Position numbers and translations under genes: made by a program
Shown here: piece after piece, positions 1 to 10,985 of the stretch
Position numbering within the stretch: the first letter of the stretch is position 1
How the letters are laid out: each line of letters begins with the position of its first letter
NCBI GenBank assembly: GCA_965153355.1
Contig: OZ231126.1
Coordinates: forward strand, 73,036,001-73,100,000
Direction: 5' to 3'
DNA: 64,000 nt
Source of the DNA: Flaccisagitta enflata
Taxonomy: Eukaryota > Chaetognatha > Sagittoidea > Aphragmophora
The notes under the pieces: model-generated
The model's database searches: none
What the model was told of the DNA's origin: nothing
Seen by the model: the letters and a program-made list of their open reading frames with translations, nothing else

Positions 1-37
1 TGGGTTCTTTTTTTTGTTGAGCTTCACTTTTTAAATC

Positions 38-138
38 CCTTTTGATATTCTGAATAAGTGAAATCGTGGGTTCAATATGAGAATGAAACAATCTATTATT
101 GAAAAAATGATAAAATATTCTAGGAATAAAAAAAAAAA
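38..138 (+). repeat. Dispersed direct repeat, copy 1
   Basis: About 100 bp, from CCTTTTGATATTCT to TTCTAGGAATAAAAA, reappears at 783-885 with only a few substitutions. Both copies run into an A-rich tract. This suggests a short retroposed or duplicated unit of unknown type. Confidence 0.8.
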
Positions 139-198
139 GAATGTAAGAAAAGAAAAAAAGAAAAAAAAAAAAGAAAAAAAAGAAAAGAAAAAAAAAAG

Positions 199-271
<73 letters not shown>

Positions 272-276
272 CAGAA
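129..276 (+). repeat. A-rich tract, (GA)n and (GAGACA)n microsatellite
   Basis: An A/AAAAAG tract leads into about 23 GA dinucleotides (207-253), then GAGACA hexamers. Open frames here are low-complexity RE/SL translations and not genes. Confidence 0.95.
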
Positions 277-536
277 ACAGACGGACAAACAGGAAAAGTA
301 GAAAAAGTAGAAGAAAAATAGCTGAAACAAAAAATGAAGACGTAAAGAAAATAAGATAGTAAAACCGACAGAAAAACAAAAAGACAAATATATGGACTCA
401 TGAAGCCTATGAGAGATTAGAAATTGAAAGTGACAGGTTATGAAATATTGCTCTCTTGAATTCCTGATCACCTTGTCCCATCCACCTTCAAAACGCAAAG
501 GTCAATTCATTTTATCCCGAGTAAAAAAGGAAGAGA

Positions 537-604
537 GAGAGAAACACACACAGACAGACAGACAGACCGACAGACAGACAGACCGACAGACAGACAGACT
601 GACA
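537..604 (+). repeat. (GACA)n/(GACC)n microsatellite
   Basis: Imperfect CAGA and CCGA tetramers. The same tetramer class forms the core of HLE-1, so this may be an orphaned HLE-1 core, but no ends are visible. Confidence 0.85.
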
Positions 605-782
605 TGATTACGCCCCATCCCACTTATCTAAGATCTCAAAGAAAACAAGAGTATAGTAGTAATAACAATTTTTCACAATTTTCAAAAAAAAACTACATAT
701 TATTGTCTGTTGGGACACCAGATTTGTCGGACACTAGTTTGGTGGCTGAAGTCCCAAGAAATCCAGCTCCCCTACGCCGCTG

Positions 783-885
783 CCTTTTGATATTCTAAAT
801 AAGTGAAATCGTGGGTTCAATATGAGAATGAAACAATTTATTATTGAAAAAATAATAAAATATTCTAGGAATAAAAAAAAAACCC
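783..885 (+). repeat. Dispersed direct repeat, copy 2
   Basis: Second copy of the 38-138 sequence, in the same orientation and again followed by an A-run. An HLE-1 copy lies about 60 bp downstream. Confidence 0.8.
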
Positions 886-941
886 TATATTTTTCCTTAC
901 CTGTTCTAATGTTTTGGGAATTTGAAAAGATATAATAATTT

Positions 942-1090
942 TTAGTCGCGTGCACGCGACTCTACAACCCACGCTGTCCGTTGGTCGGTCTGTCGGTCAC
1001 ACTTTGCCTTTTTTTCGTCGTTTTACGGTATTTTTATCATCACTGCCCCTGCCCACCCGAACGCGACTTTGGCTTGTGCATACGGCCTTG
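942..1090 (-). mobile_element. HLE-1 copy (Helentron/DINE-like, non-autonomous)
   Basis: Read on the plus strand it starts with the perfect palindrome AGTCGCGTGCACGCGACT, then CTACAACCC, a GTCN core (GTCCGTTGGTCGGTCTGTC), then CCCCTGCCCACCCG, ACGCGACT and finally ACGGCCTTG. The element's 3' hairpin end is therefore on the left. There is no coding capacity. Confidence 0.75.
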
Positions 1091-1568
1091 CTTTTTTTAA
1101 ATAAAAGATATCCTTTTTTTGGAGAATTTTCATCTTTGGATTTTTGAAAATTAGCAATCATACATTGGCTCAAAATATGACAAAAAAAAAAATTCAAAAT
1201 ATGAGGCAAGTCCCTAGAATGGTTTCTTTTTAAAGATGATTTAAAAAGTTGAAAACCACTCAGTTCCGATTTTGCCTTGAGAGGTCAAGAAGCTTACTGC
1301 TCTCATTTTCATATGAGGATTCGGCCTTTAATGCCCTCCTAGGGTGGTCCCACGGCCCAGGCATTCCTTGTTGACATGCATTGTGGCATTCTCAACCTAG
1401 ATTCGAATAGGTTCAGTCGGCATATATGAACTTTTTTCAACCCCTCCTCCCAGAGACCAGAAATAACCAGCTGCGCGACTTACAAAATTTGTTATTGTTA
1501 CTGTCATCTACCCCTACGTCGTTGCGTTCAGACTGATCTCAAACTATGCCACACTGTAGCAAGCTAGT

Positions 1569-1570
<2 letters not shown>
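1091..1570. other. Unassigned non-coding sequence
   Basis: No supported gene, repeat array or element end seen in this stretch. Confidence 0.6.

Positions 1571-1641
<71 letters not shown>
1571..1641 (+). repeat. (CT)n microsatellite
   Basis: About 35 uninterrupted CT units, flanked by unique sequence. Confidence 0.97.
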
Positions 1642-1644
<3 letters not shown>

Positions 1645-1945
1645 CTCTCCAAACCAGACACTTGAGCTCGGTCATCATCGCTGTTTTTGTGTCTGTCTGT
1701 CTGTCTATCTACTAAACAACGCCAGACCACTCTCATACCTACCAAGTTTTGATATCTCAAACATGCTTCTTACAAAAAGATTTTTTAAACTAAGCGGATT
1801 AGCACGAGCTTGAAAGACCTGACAGACAGACAAACCAACTTACAATAAAAAAAAACAAAAACAAAAAAAAAACAAAAACAAAACGAAAACAAAAGCTTGC
1901 TTCATATGCGACTAACTTGCCGTATCAAACAATCATTTTATGCGC

Positions 1946-2032
1946 CTTCTTTTCTTCTTCTTCTTCTTCTTCTTCTTCTTCTTCTTCTTCTTCTTCTTCT
2001 TCTTCTTCTTCTTCTTCCTCTTTCTCTTCTTC
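1946..2032 (+). repeat. (TTC)n microsatellite
   Basis: Nearly pure TTC triplets directly abutting the hairpin end of the next element at 2038. Confidence 0.97.
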
Positions 2033-2037
2033 TTTTT

Positions 2038-2292
2038 AGATGCGTCCGTCAGGAACGCATCTCTATAAGAGGGTCTGTCCGTCCGTCGGTCCGTCCGTCC
2101 GTCCGTCGGTCCGTTACGCCTGTGCAAGAACCGCGTTTTTTGGCTGTTTTAGGCCACGATGAGATCCTACACTGAAACAAATAATCGACCAACATGTTTT
2201 GAGAGTCTTTTCACCCGTCTGTTCGTCCATCTGTCTCTCCATACATATGTAACATGATCAATACACGCTGAGACAAAGCCCGGTCGGGCTTG
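2038..2292 (-). mobile_element. HLE-1 variant copy, AGATGCGT hairpin type
   Basis: It starts with AGATGCGT and, nine bases later, ACGCATCT (an 8-bp stem), followed by CTATAAGAGGGTCTGTCCGTCC. This matches the CTATAAGAGG subfamily of HLE-1 although the stem sequence is different. The right limit near GGGCTTG is tentative. The 60645-60797 copy shares the AGATGCG stem. Confidence 0.55.
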
Positions 2293-2350
2293 TTTTCTTC
2301 TTTTCATTTCCCCTCTTCTTTGTATCTTTTTCTCTTTCTGCGTCTTTTTT

Positions 2351-2508
2351 TAGTCGCGGACACGCGACTCTACACCTTGCCGTGTCGGTAGGTCCGTCCG
2401 TCCGTTGGTCCGTCCGTCCGTCGGTCACATTTCTGAATTGCGAGCGGTCTTTCGCATTACTGATCCTGCCCAACCGTCCGCGACTGGATTGCCGTGTATC
2501 CGGCCTTG
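2351..2508 (-). mobile_element. HLE-1 copy, GGAC subtype
   Basis: Plus-strand order: hairpin AGTCGCGGACACGCGACT, CTACACC, a (GTCC)n core, then GTCCGCGACTGG and CGTGTATCCGGCCTTG. The subterminal GTCCGCGACT is the exact reverse complement of the first ten hairpin bases. Confidence 0.8.
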
Positions 2509-2530
2509 TTTCTTTTCTTTTTTCCTTTTC

Positions 2531-2812
2531 CTTTTTTCTTGTTTGCAATAGTCGTCATCGTCATCATCTTCATCGTCATCGTCCTTTCACTTCTTTTTCC
2601 TTTTATTTTCTTCTTTGTTTGTAACAGTCATCATCGTCATCATCTACATCGTCATCGTCCTTGTCGTCGTTTTACCCCTAACTCTTTCACCGTTACTTCA
2701 ATCGACATCGGTTTTTCATCATCATCGTTCTCATCGTTTTCGTTGTCTTTTCATCATCGTTTCAATCATCGTTTTCGTCGTCACCGTCATCGTTTTCATC
2801 GTCATCGTTTTT
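2531..2812 (+). repeat. Degenerate (ATCGTC)n tract
   Basis: CATCGTCATC-type hexamers interrupted by Ctt-rich spacers. Predicted proteins (poly-H/I/V) are low complexity. Confidence 0.85.
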
Positions 2813-3054
2813 CCGTTTTTTTCTTTCGCTCACAATAACATGTCCTTTCATTGTAACACTTCCGTCGTAATCTTCCTCTCATGTCAATTTTAAACAACAA
2901 GACTTTCATCAACACCTTTTTAAACAACAGAAACAAAGACAATATTAGATACGACATCAAAAAAAAAAAAAAAAACAAAAAAAAAAAACAGTGAAACAAT
3001 TTCAATGACAACAATACTTGAATGAAAACAAAAACAGATACGACAAAAGCGATG

Positions 3055-3056
<2 letters not shown>

Positions 3057-3117
<61 letters not shown>

Positions 3118-3143
3118 AAACAACAACAACAACACGACAACAA

Positions 3144-3220
<77 letters not shown>

Positions 3221-3222
3221 TC
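3057..3222 (+). repeat. (CAA)n microsatellite
   Basis: Two blocks of CAA separated by a short AAACAACAACAACACGAC interruption. Poly-Q/T/N frames here are artefacts. Confidence 0.97.
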
Positions 3223-3762
3223 TGAATATGGCAGCAGCTTAGCACAATGACAATTGCGAAAAAAAAAGAGAAACAGCAAACTGAAACAAAACAACTACAA
3301 AATCGACAACCGCAACAACGGCGATAACAGCGGCAACGACGGCATTAAAATAACTCTTCTTTTCATTCACTTATCTTGGAAGATTCATAGCTTTCATTCT
3401 TCTCCATACAGGGCACGAAAAAAAAAGCCTAAGAGGAGTAAATGGTCTGTCAGACCCTGTAAATGATGCTCAAGTCTCTCTTTATACAGGTACCTTGTAA
3501 GCAAATTGGTAAATACAGGAAAAGAAAAGAGAAGAAGGCGGATAACTCAACAAAATCAACGAAATCTCGGAAGTCACCTTATCGTTTCACTCTTCTCATC
3601 AAGGGGCCCAAGCAGCCTGAAGAGTAAATGAGTTAGGCCCGAACAGCCTGAAGAGTAAACGAGTTAGGTGCATATAACTGGAAATTGTTCTGGTTTCATT
3701 CATCTCACGAAGAGGCCGGAATAGCCCAGCAAGAGCGTAATAGCATTTAGCCAAAGATTCAT
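3223..3762. other. Unassigned sequence with short internal repeats
   Basis: AGCCTGAAGAGTAAA occurs twice near 3615-3660. GGTCTGTCAGACC near 3442 recurs in related form near 4458 and 4695. No gene supported. Confidence 0.5.
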
Positions 3763-4400
3763 CTTTTTTTTACTTTTACTTTTCAGGCTTCGAGAGTCGT
3801 CTAGTGTGGAAAAATTGAAGAGCATATTATATCTTTTTCTTTTTTCCTCAGATTGGCTAGATTGGCCAGAGTGGCTAGATTGGCCAGAGTGGCTAGATTG
3901 GTCAGATTGGCCAGATTGGCTAGAGTGGCTAGATTGGCCAGAGTGGCTAGATTGGTCAAATTGGCCAAAGAATCATCTTTTTTTACTTTTCCTTTTCAGG
4001 CTTTGAAAGTCGTCTAGTGTGGAAAAATTGAAAAGCAAATTACTTCTTTTTCCTTTTTTCCTCAGATTGGCTTGATTGGCCAGAGTGGCGAGATTGGCCA
4101 GAGTGGCTAGATTGGTCAGATTGGCCAGATTGGCTAGAGTGGCTAGATTGGCCAGAGTCAGTTTAGCCAATTACTCATCTTTTTTTACTTTTACTTTTCA
4201 GACTTCAAGAGTCGTCTAGTGTGGAAAAATTGAAAAGCAAATTATATCTTTTTCTTTTCTCCTCAGATTGGCTAGATTGGCCAGAGTGGCCAGATTGGCC
4301 AGATTGGCTTTATTGGCCAGATTGGCTTCATTGGCCAGATTGGCAAGATTGGCCAGATTGGCCAGATTGGCCAGATTGGCTAGATTGGCCAGATTGGCTT
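3763..4400 (+). repeat. Higher-order tandem repeat with AGATTGGCC minisatellite
   Basis: Three direct units of about 205 bp each begin with a T-rich stretch ending TTTTCAG, contain GAGTCGTCTAGTGTGGAA (or AAGTCG variant), a second T-rich stretch ending CCTCAG, and then an array of 9-bp AGATTGGCC/AGAGTGGCT units. The array length differs per unit. The 9-bp period keeps one frame open (DWPDWLDW or ARLARLAR translations), which explains the short ORFs. Confidence 0.9.
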
Positions 4401-4964
4401 ACTTAGCAATCATTGTCATTTCATCAATTTCATTTTCTTATCAGGAACTTCTAAGAGTGAATGGTCTGTTAGACCCTGAGGATAGTTTTTGAGTTTCTTT
4501 TTTTTAGGTACCTCGAAGGTAAAGTCATCAACAAAATCACGAAAATCATCTTTCAATTTATACTCTCCAAACTTCTCTGGCTATCCTATGATGACGGATA
4601 TGAGGCCAATTGTGCTTATACTGCTTGTCATGAGTCAAATTCATTCACTCATTCATACTTTTTATTGAGGGGCCTGAAGAGCCTGAAATGAATGAATGGT
4701 CTGATAGACCGAAAAAATCTTCTCTCATAATTTTTTCCCCTCATCCGCTTAAACATTAGAAGAAAATTCTGTATCCCAAACAGAGACTCCAACAAGGAAA
4801 GGCGGTTCCAAACGGGATCCTTAAACGGCATCTTAAAACGGCGTTTTGAAATGAGGCATCCAGTATTGATCCCAATCAGGGGTTTATCCCAAACTCTACA
4901 AATGGAACCGGAGAAAACGAACTCTCCATATCTCTAGAATTTGCCCTTTATTTCTTTGAAAGGC
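4401..4964. other. Unassigned sequence
   Basis: Contains a second GGTCTGTTAGACCCTGAGG motif and a third, diverged one near 4695. No gene or element end recognised. Confidence 0.5.
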
Positions 4965-5265
4965 TGGAGTAGCCATTTCTTTGAAAGGCTGGAATAGCCA
5001 TTGAAAGGCTGGAATAGCCATTGAAAGGCTGGAATAGCCATTGAAAGGCGGGATAGCCATTGAAAGGCTGGAATAGCCTTGAAAGGCTGGAATAGCCTTG
5101 AATAGCTGGAATAGCTATAATAGCTGGAATAGCTGGAATAGCTGGAAAAGCTGGAATAGCTGGAATGGCTGGAATAGCCTTGAAAGGCTGGAATAGCCAT
5201 TGAAAGGCTGGAATAGCCATTGAAAGGCTGGAATAGCCATTTCTTTGAAAGGCTGGAATAGCCAT
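4965..5265 (+). repeat. About 20-bp minisatellite
   Basis: Units of GGCTGGAATAGCCATTGAAA with shortened versions (GGCTGGAATAGCCTTGAAA, AGCTGGAATAGCTGGAAT). Each unit contains the imperfect palindrome GGCTGGAATAGCC, so single strands could form serial small hairpins. It ends about 40 bp before the gag start codon. Confidence 0.93.
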
Positions 5266-5306
5266 TTTTTTCCTCCCTTCTATTTTATCATTTTTAGACT
5301 TACAGA

Positions 5307-6530
5307 ATGACCACCGAAGACGAAAAAGAGGTGAACCTCTCTGGAGACAATGACAAGCAAATCTCTGCTTTTAATTACGTGCGCAAATTGAATCAAATTG
5401 TCTTCCCTGAATATGTTCATGGCCGAGATGACCATGATGAATTCTGCATGGATCTTAGGCGTGAAAGGGATCATGCCCTTGGAAAAGGGATCAAAGACGG
5501 AGATATCGCCGATTATTTACACTACAAAATGAGGAAGACAAGTCTAAGAAAATCATTCATGATTGAATTAGGTAAAAATCATGAACCCTCATCAGAGATG
5601 GTCATTGAAGCTTTTCAAAAATGTGATAAATCAAAACCTGATGGAGATGGCTATGATCGTTTCAAGAAAATGAAACCATTTGAGGGTGAATTTCATCACG
5701 ACTTTGTTATGAGACTAGCAGAGCAGCTGGACATGCAAGTCCCCAAAAAGGATGATTTGCGAATGCACCGAATCAAGAATCAACTGTTTCAAACAGTACC
5801 AGAAATTCCACCTTTTCTAACATGTGCTCTGCGTGTTAGGCCATCGGATGAATCACCTGCAAAGTTAGCCAAATTTCTCCAAAATGAAATGAGGCTGCTG
5901 GGAAAACCAGTGCACACCAAAGAACCAACAAAAACGGCACGTTCACCTGGAGATATTCCTCACAAATCTTTTTCCAGTCCTGACACACAGGTAGTCGACT
6001 CTCCCACGGAAAGGCAACCTCAGCAACAGCAGGTACATCCGTACTTGCATCGGCCTGGTATTTTGCCACAAGATTTGCAAGGCTCACAACAACCTATGAT
6101 ATCTCAAAACAACTCAAAACAGTGCATCCCGAATGCTTTTCATCAACATTCTGCAGTACAGCCTGCGCAGCCTGTACAGCCTGTACAGCCAACACAGGCT
6201 AGGGATAATAGCGATCCAGCAATTTTTGCAGCTGCACCCCGGCACAACACTTTCCCCCCAGGCATGCAAAATTGGCGTCCAAAATGGATTCAATACCAGC
6301 ACGACCAGCAAGGCATCCAAGACCAGAGAAGGCAAATGAGGAGGCAAACAGCAAGAAATTGGCAACCCAGAACGATTCCTGAAATATGCCTTAAGTGTCG
6401 ACGAGAGGGTCACTCTAGAAAAGACTGTATCAATTCAGCTTTCTGTACAATCTGCAAAAGGGAGGGTCACCAAAATAGATCACACAAGAAACACATGGAA
6501 ATACAGGCCAAATACAACTTTTCGTTCTAG
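5307..6530 (+). CDS. gag: Gag-like nucleocapsid protein of an LTR-type retrotransposon (no pol)
   Basis: The 407-residue frame has normal amino-acid complexity, unlike nearly everything else here. Near the C-terminus there are two zinc knuckles: CLKCRREGHSRKDC at about residues 361-374 (CX2CX4HX4C) and CTICKREGHQNRSH at about 380-393, where the last ligand is His. Residues about 1-200 are helical and charged, as in capsid regions. About 210-345 is rich in Q, P and S, as in linker regions. Such proteins assemble particles and bind element RNA; that role is family knowledge. The ATG at 5307 is the first in frame, and CTTACAG just upstream resembles a splice acceptor. No protease or RT frame follows: the other downstream frames stop within about 60 bp. 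It is either a non-autonomous gag-only element, a domesticated gag or a remnant. The uninterrupted frame favours recent activity or constraint. Confidence 0.8.
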   Translation: MTTEDEKEVNLSGDNDKQISAFNYVRKLNQIVFPEYVHGRDDHDEFCMDLRRERDHALGKGIKDGDIADYLHYKMRKTSLRKSFMIELGKNHEPSSEMVIEAFQKCDKSKPDGDGYDRFKKMKPFEGEFHHDFVMRLAEQLDMQVPKKDDLRMHRIKNQLFQTVPEIPPFLTCALRVRPSDESPAKLAKFLQNEMRLLGKPVHTKEPTKTARSPGDIPHKSFSSPDTQVVDSPTERQPQQQQVHPYLHRPGILPQDLQGSQQPMISQNNSKQCIPNAFHQHSAVQPAQPVQPVQPTQARDNSDPAIFAAAPRHNTFPPGMQNWRPKWIQYQHDQQGIQDQRRQMRRQTARNWQPRTIPEICLKCRREGHSRKDCINSAFCTICKREGHQNRSHKKHMEIQAKYNFSF

Positions 6531-7087
6531 AGGTGGCCTAATCATTCGTTCAAATTTCCAACTGCCATGCACCACATAAAAAAATCATTCTTGAAAAACT
6601 AGAGAAAAATCAACAACCTTCTCCAAATTTTGTCAAAAAAAAAAAAAAAAAAAAAAAATTTAGTAAAATAATTTCAGCAGAAACAAATGATTTTCCAAAA
6701 TTCCTGATATCATCAAAAGACTCAGAACAGTTCTGCACTGGGTTAATTTTTTTTAGAAGGATGAGTTTGCCATCTCAGAATGTCACAGTTCGTGATGTTA
6801 TCCGATTTTGGCATTCATAATTTCTTTTATCAAATCAAATAGCCTACATAGACAGAACAGGGTTTCATTGTGTCATTGCAGGTGTGCAATAACAATTTGC
6901 GTACGAAATTGGGTGTAACGAACAGATCAAGGCAAGGGGGCGCAAATTGCTCAAAAGGACAAAACACAAAGTCTAGGCAAATACAGATTTTTTTTTCCTT
7001 TTTGGATTAAACAAATGCCTTCTCTAAATCAAATTTTGCCATTTTTTTGGGGGACGTGGTTTCTTTGGCCCGGAAGAAAAAAAAATT

Positions 7088-7123
<36 letters not shown>

Positions 7124-7590
7124 TGATAATAGAAAAAAATAAGTGTAACAAAAAGATCAAGGCAAGGGGGCGCCAACTTCCTTTTTAGTAAACGAGGGAT
7201 CAAAAAAGTACTTCAAGTAACTGCACTTCTTTGGAGCTCTTATGATACTGTGAATATCTGATGAACTAATCATGGGCAACGATTGTGTGGTCAATGGTCA
7301 TATGGCAATGAAATTTCTTTAAGGTTTCTGTTACAAACAGGCGATAATTATTCGCGCGACTACATCAAGAAGGTCCAGAAAGTAAAGAAGGTAACAAACC
7401 TTTAAAGCAACTACTACAAACCTCAGGGTGAAACCCCAAGGAGGTACACGTCATGAAGATAGCAAACATTATAAAACAATTACTACAAACCTCAAGAAGG
7501 TACATGTTAACAAACCTTAAGAAGGTACACGCACTTCGGAAATGAATATGAATTTTCTTCCAGAAACATGAAGATATGATAGCTGAAACT
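6531..7590. other. AT-rich sequence 3' of gag with a repeated GC-rich motif
   Basis: Poly(A) runs lie near 6636-6658 and 7093-7121. AGATCAAGGCAAGGGGGCGC occurs at about 6924-6943 and 7154-7173 in the same orientation, and GGCAAGGGGGCGCG recurs in the LTR-like module near 13758. CTACAAACCTCA and AGAAGGTACA motifs repeat at 7400-7530. No pol reading frame is visible. Confidence 0.6.
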
Positions 7591-7594
7591 TTAT

Positions 7595-7835
7595 TCTTTC
7601 AACTTGAAAATTGAGGAACTGATTGTTATCAAATTAAAACTTGGGAATTGAAATTTGAAATTGCAAAGCTGAAATCTGAAACCCAGCACTTGAAACTTGG
7701 AAATTGAAGGAATCATTGCTATCAAATTGAAACTTGAAATTCGAAATCTGAAATCTGAAATCTGAAATCTGAAATCTGAAACCTGAAATCTGAAAATCAA
7801 CACTTGACACTTTTAACTTGAAGAAATCATTGCTA
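7595..7835 (+). repeat. Short-period minisatellite (AAATCTG / AACTTGAAATTG)
   Basis: A core of AAATCTG heptamers at about 7740-7795 lies inside two longer, similar copies that share ATCATTGCTAT and ACTTGAA. Minus-strand frames rich in F, Q and S are repeat translations. Confidence 0.85.
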
Positions 7836-7839
7836 TAAA

Positions 7840-9675
7840 ATTCCAATGTCGGTTGATCATGATGGTCGTTGCAACCATGATTGTTTTAAAAAATCATGAT
7901 GGGTGACCAGCTGCACTCTCACGCGCGTGGTGCTGTTGTAACTTCTAAACAGATGATTCCGACATGCTGTCCTGTCTCGCTGATTCTTCTGTGGGCTATC
8001 TTTTCCGCAACCGGTGATGCGGAACTAGACCAGGAATGGCTCCTGCGACTTAAACTTCCGCGACTCTTTGCTTCCTTTACTTTACTTTTCCGGCGACTTT
8101 CTTCATTTCTAGACCTTAAAAAGCCCATGGAAAAAGCACTTGTGATAGGATAGGCATGTTGGCTTATCTTCTGAATACATCATGGTTCTGGATATTCTTA
8201 ATTCAACAGTGTTTATCTTTAGAAGGCAGAAACATATTTAAAGTTAGTGGCTATGATCTTTGTTACCTGAAAAAAAAAGTATTTAGACAAAAAAATCTTA
8301 ATCTTGAAGGGGTCGAAATATTTTTGGAAGAAATAAAGTAACTATGGTAAAAAAAAAAAAAAAAGTGAACAGTTACTTCTTTTGCTTATAAATCCTTTGA
8401 AAATTCACCCAGAGTGCTGAATTGTTTACTAGTTACTTTTGGTATTGTTAAGCATTGCTGAAAAAAAATCGATGACCTGATCTAAATTGTTTCAGAATTA
8501 TTGATTTTTCAAAAGTGCTTGTCCGATGATTAGAAATTCAATGTACAAACATACGAATGTTCAAAAAATGAATAGACAAATCTAAAAAAAAAATGTACTA
8601 AATCTTGTCCTATTTTGATGAAACTTGAAGTGGAAGTAAACCATATTGTCAACAGTCTGTGATAAAAATTTCATTACAAAACTCAACTTATTTAAGCAGA
8701 AACAGCAAGTTTTCCAAAACTTTTTTATGGGTTTAAAAATGAAGTTAATAAAGATGAAACCTTAAATTTGAAGTAATGCTATGGCCATAGTTTTTTTTAC
8801 CAATTATCATAATCTTTTAACTGGTAACTTTTGTACGTATGGTTAATCTCCAGTAAAATTTTTGTGAAGATTGAAGCATTTTTAGTCTCCCAAATCGCAA
8901 AAATATTCTTACAGGTAGCTGAATATTTCTTATCCTGACCAAGCTTACAATCAACTAATATCTACCCCACTAGACTTTATCTGAGTAGAAGCAAATTTTG
9001 CCTAAATTTTGCCTAAATTTTGCCTAAATTTTGCCTAATTTTGCCTAAGAAAAAAAAAACGGCTAAAATTTTCAATGAATTTTGATGAAATATTAACCAG
9101 ACATTGTTAAAACAAACAAACAAACAAACAAACAAAAAAAAACAAAACAAAAATGTTTCAAAAATTTACAGTTTTTCAAACACCAGCATAAGAAGAGGAA
9201 TAATTTTTCACCTGATTTAAGCCTGATCTTAGCTTTTACGGTCTGTCAATTCTAATGGCCAGAAATCTAGCTGCCACAGCCTTTGTAAACTACTGCATTG
9301 AATTGATTCTAGAAGGTATCATCTTTGAAAGAGGAGCAACAAAAATAATGTTAGACAAGGCTATCGCCCTATATTGCCCATCGCGGGTTCTCTTCAAAAC
9401 TTTTATGTAAGTGATGGTGATTTTTTTGATGGATGTTACATATCATTTATATGATTTATTCTAATAACTTTTTATGTACGTCCGTTGCATACTTCCCCAG
9501 ATATTTCAGAATTCTTTTTATCTTTTTAAATCTGGCTTTTAGCAAAGGTGCCCCTTTCCAACCTGTATGCAATTGATGGTAACTGCGGACCCAATCATGC
9601 TTATGAGAAAGTTATAGAAAAAATGTCAAAAAACCTTTTTAATTGAGAAAGAAGATACAGACAAAAAGCAATAAG
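7840..9675. other. AT-rich non-coding sequence with small arrays
   Basis: Holds a tandem of TTTTGCCTAAA (about 8995-9048) and a CAAA tetramer run (about 9113-9145). An 85-codon open frame at 7896-8153 has no recognisable domain and I do not call it a gene. Confidence 0.6.
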
Positions 9676-9720
9676 TGCGGCTACCCAGGTTGCGTGCAGG
9701 TAGTCTGGGGCAATGCCTAA
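9676..9720 (+). mobile_element. Possible 5' fragment of HLE-1
   Basis: GCGGCTACCCAGGTTGCGTGCAGG followed by GGGGCAATG resembles the 5' part of HLE-1 (GGCTACCCAAGTCGCGTGCGGG, then GGGCAGGGGCA). Neither the CAAGGCC start nor a terminal hairpin is seen, so this is a fragment at best. Confidence 0.35.
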
Positions 9721-10382
9721 GAACTACTTTTTGTGATCAAATCTTTGAACGAAGCTGCGGAGCCTTATGAATGAGAGATATTTCAAGCCAACTTAATCAT
9801 GGCCCTAATCCTAAATTACACATCCCACCTTTTTACTTCACTTGTACTTTTAATGAGAGGATGTGCATTGTTTTCTCTTTATAGTGTGTAAATGGTCTTT
9901 TCTTTACAACTTGGCATAAAAACCATCCCTCCACCACTTTCCCCATCCATTAGCTCAACCCCTCGTTGTTGTTGTGATGATGGATTTTTTTCAGATTCCA
10001 TTGTATATTTTTTTCGAGTCTTGATTGGTATCATAGAAAATAGCTTTAGTTTTTTGAATACACCATCCTCAAAGACAAATACTCCGGTGCCGGTTCTCCG
10101 TGACAACAATTTCAACATCTCGGTCGGGATTCCATCTACACTCACTCATTCTCACCCTCATCTTCTTTTTGGCATTCCTAGTCCACAAGAATCCCTTGTG
10201 AGTCATCCACATCTAAATCGACGGCAAAGAGGGAATCTACTTCGATGGTATATGGTTTGTCTTGGCCACCATGCAACTTGGCACAAGAGATCCATCTCCC
10301 CTAGTCTCTTACATTTTAATCCCCATCTCTCCAGGTCGCTTTTGTCAGAGCACAACTCATTTTTATCATCAGCGAACCAACA
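9721..10382. other. Sequence of uncertain origin, possible decayed coding remnant
   Basis: On the minus strand around 10170-10290 a short frame reads as YTIEVDSLFAVDLDVDDSQG, which looks protein-like, but it is closed by nearby stops and joins other frames only through shifts. I recognise no family. A 164-codon plus-strand frame (9892-10386) is proline/serine-rich and without known motif. Confidence 0.35.
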
Positions 10383-10985
10383 ATGAATTTCAGTCGCCTG
10401 GAATGGGCTCAGAGCATGGAATGGGCTTAGTATCTGCGTAAGAGCCTGGAATGGGCTTAGTATCTGCGTAAGAGCAGCCCAGAATGGGCTCAGAAGAATT
10501 GCGGCTTGTGGAAATCCTACCCTCAACATCTTTGACCCACCAAAATGACAAATCATCAGCGAACCAACAATGAATTTCAGTAGCCTGGAATGGGCTCATC
10601 AGCGAACCAACAATGAATTTAAGTAGCCTGGAATGGGCTCAGAGCCTGGAATGGGCTTAGTATCTGCGTAAGAGCCTGGAATGGGCTTAGTATCTGCGTA
10701 AAAGCCTGGAATGGGCTTAGTATCTGCGTAAGAGCAGCCCGGAATGGGCTCAGAAGAATTGCGGCTTGTGGAAATCCTACCCTCAACATCTTTGACCCAC
10801 CAAAATGAGAAATTCATCTGCCCACCTTCAAGTCATCACATGCTCCTCATTAACGGCATCAGCAAGAAGATTCTCTGTGTAAGAAGATTATCGGCAAGAA
10901 GAAGATTATCTGCAAGATTAGAAGATTATCTGCAAGAAGATTATCTGCAAGAAGATTATCTGCGTAAGAGCAGCCTGGAATAGGC
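10383..10985 (+). repeat. Minisatellite with a duplicated block (GGAATGGGCT units)
   Basis: Units of AGCCTGGAATGGGCTTAG plus TATCTGCGTAAG alternate. A block of about 170-210 bp, including GCGGCTTGTGGAAATCC and ATCTTTGACCCACC, is present twice (about 10385-10555 and 10600-10813). The tail becomes AAGATTATCTGC repeats (10870-10970). Confidence 0.9.
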
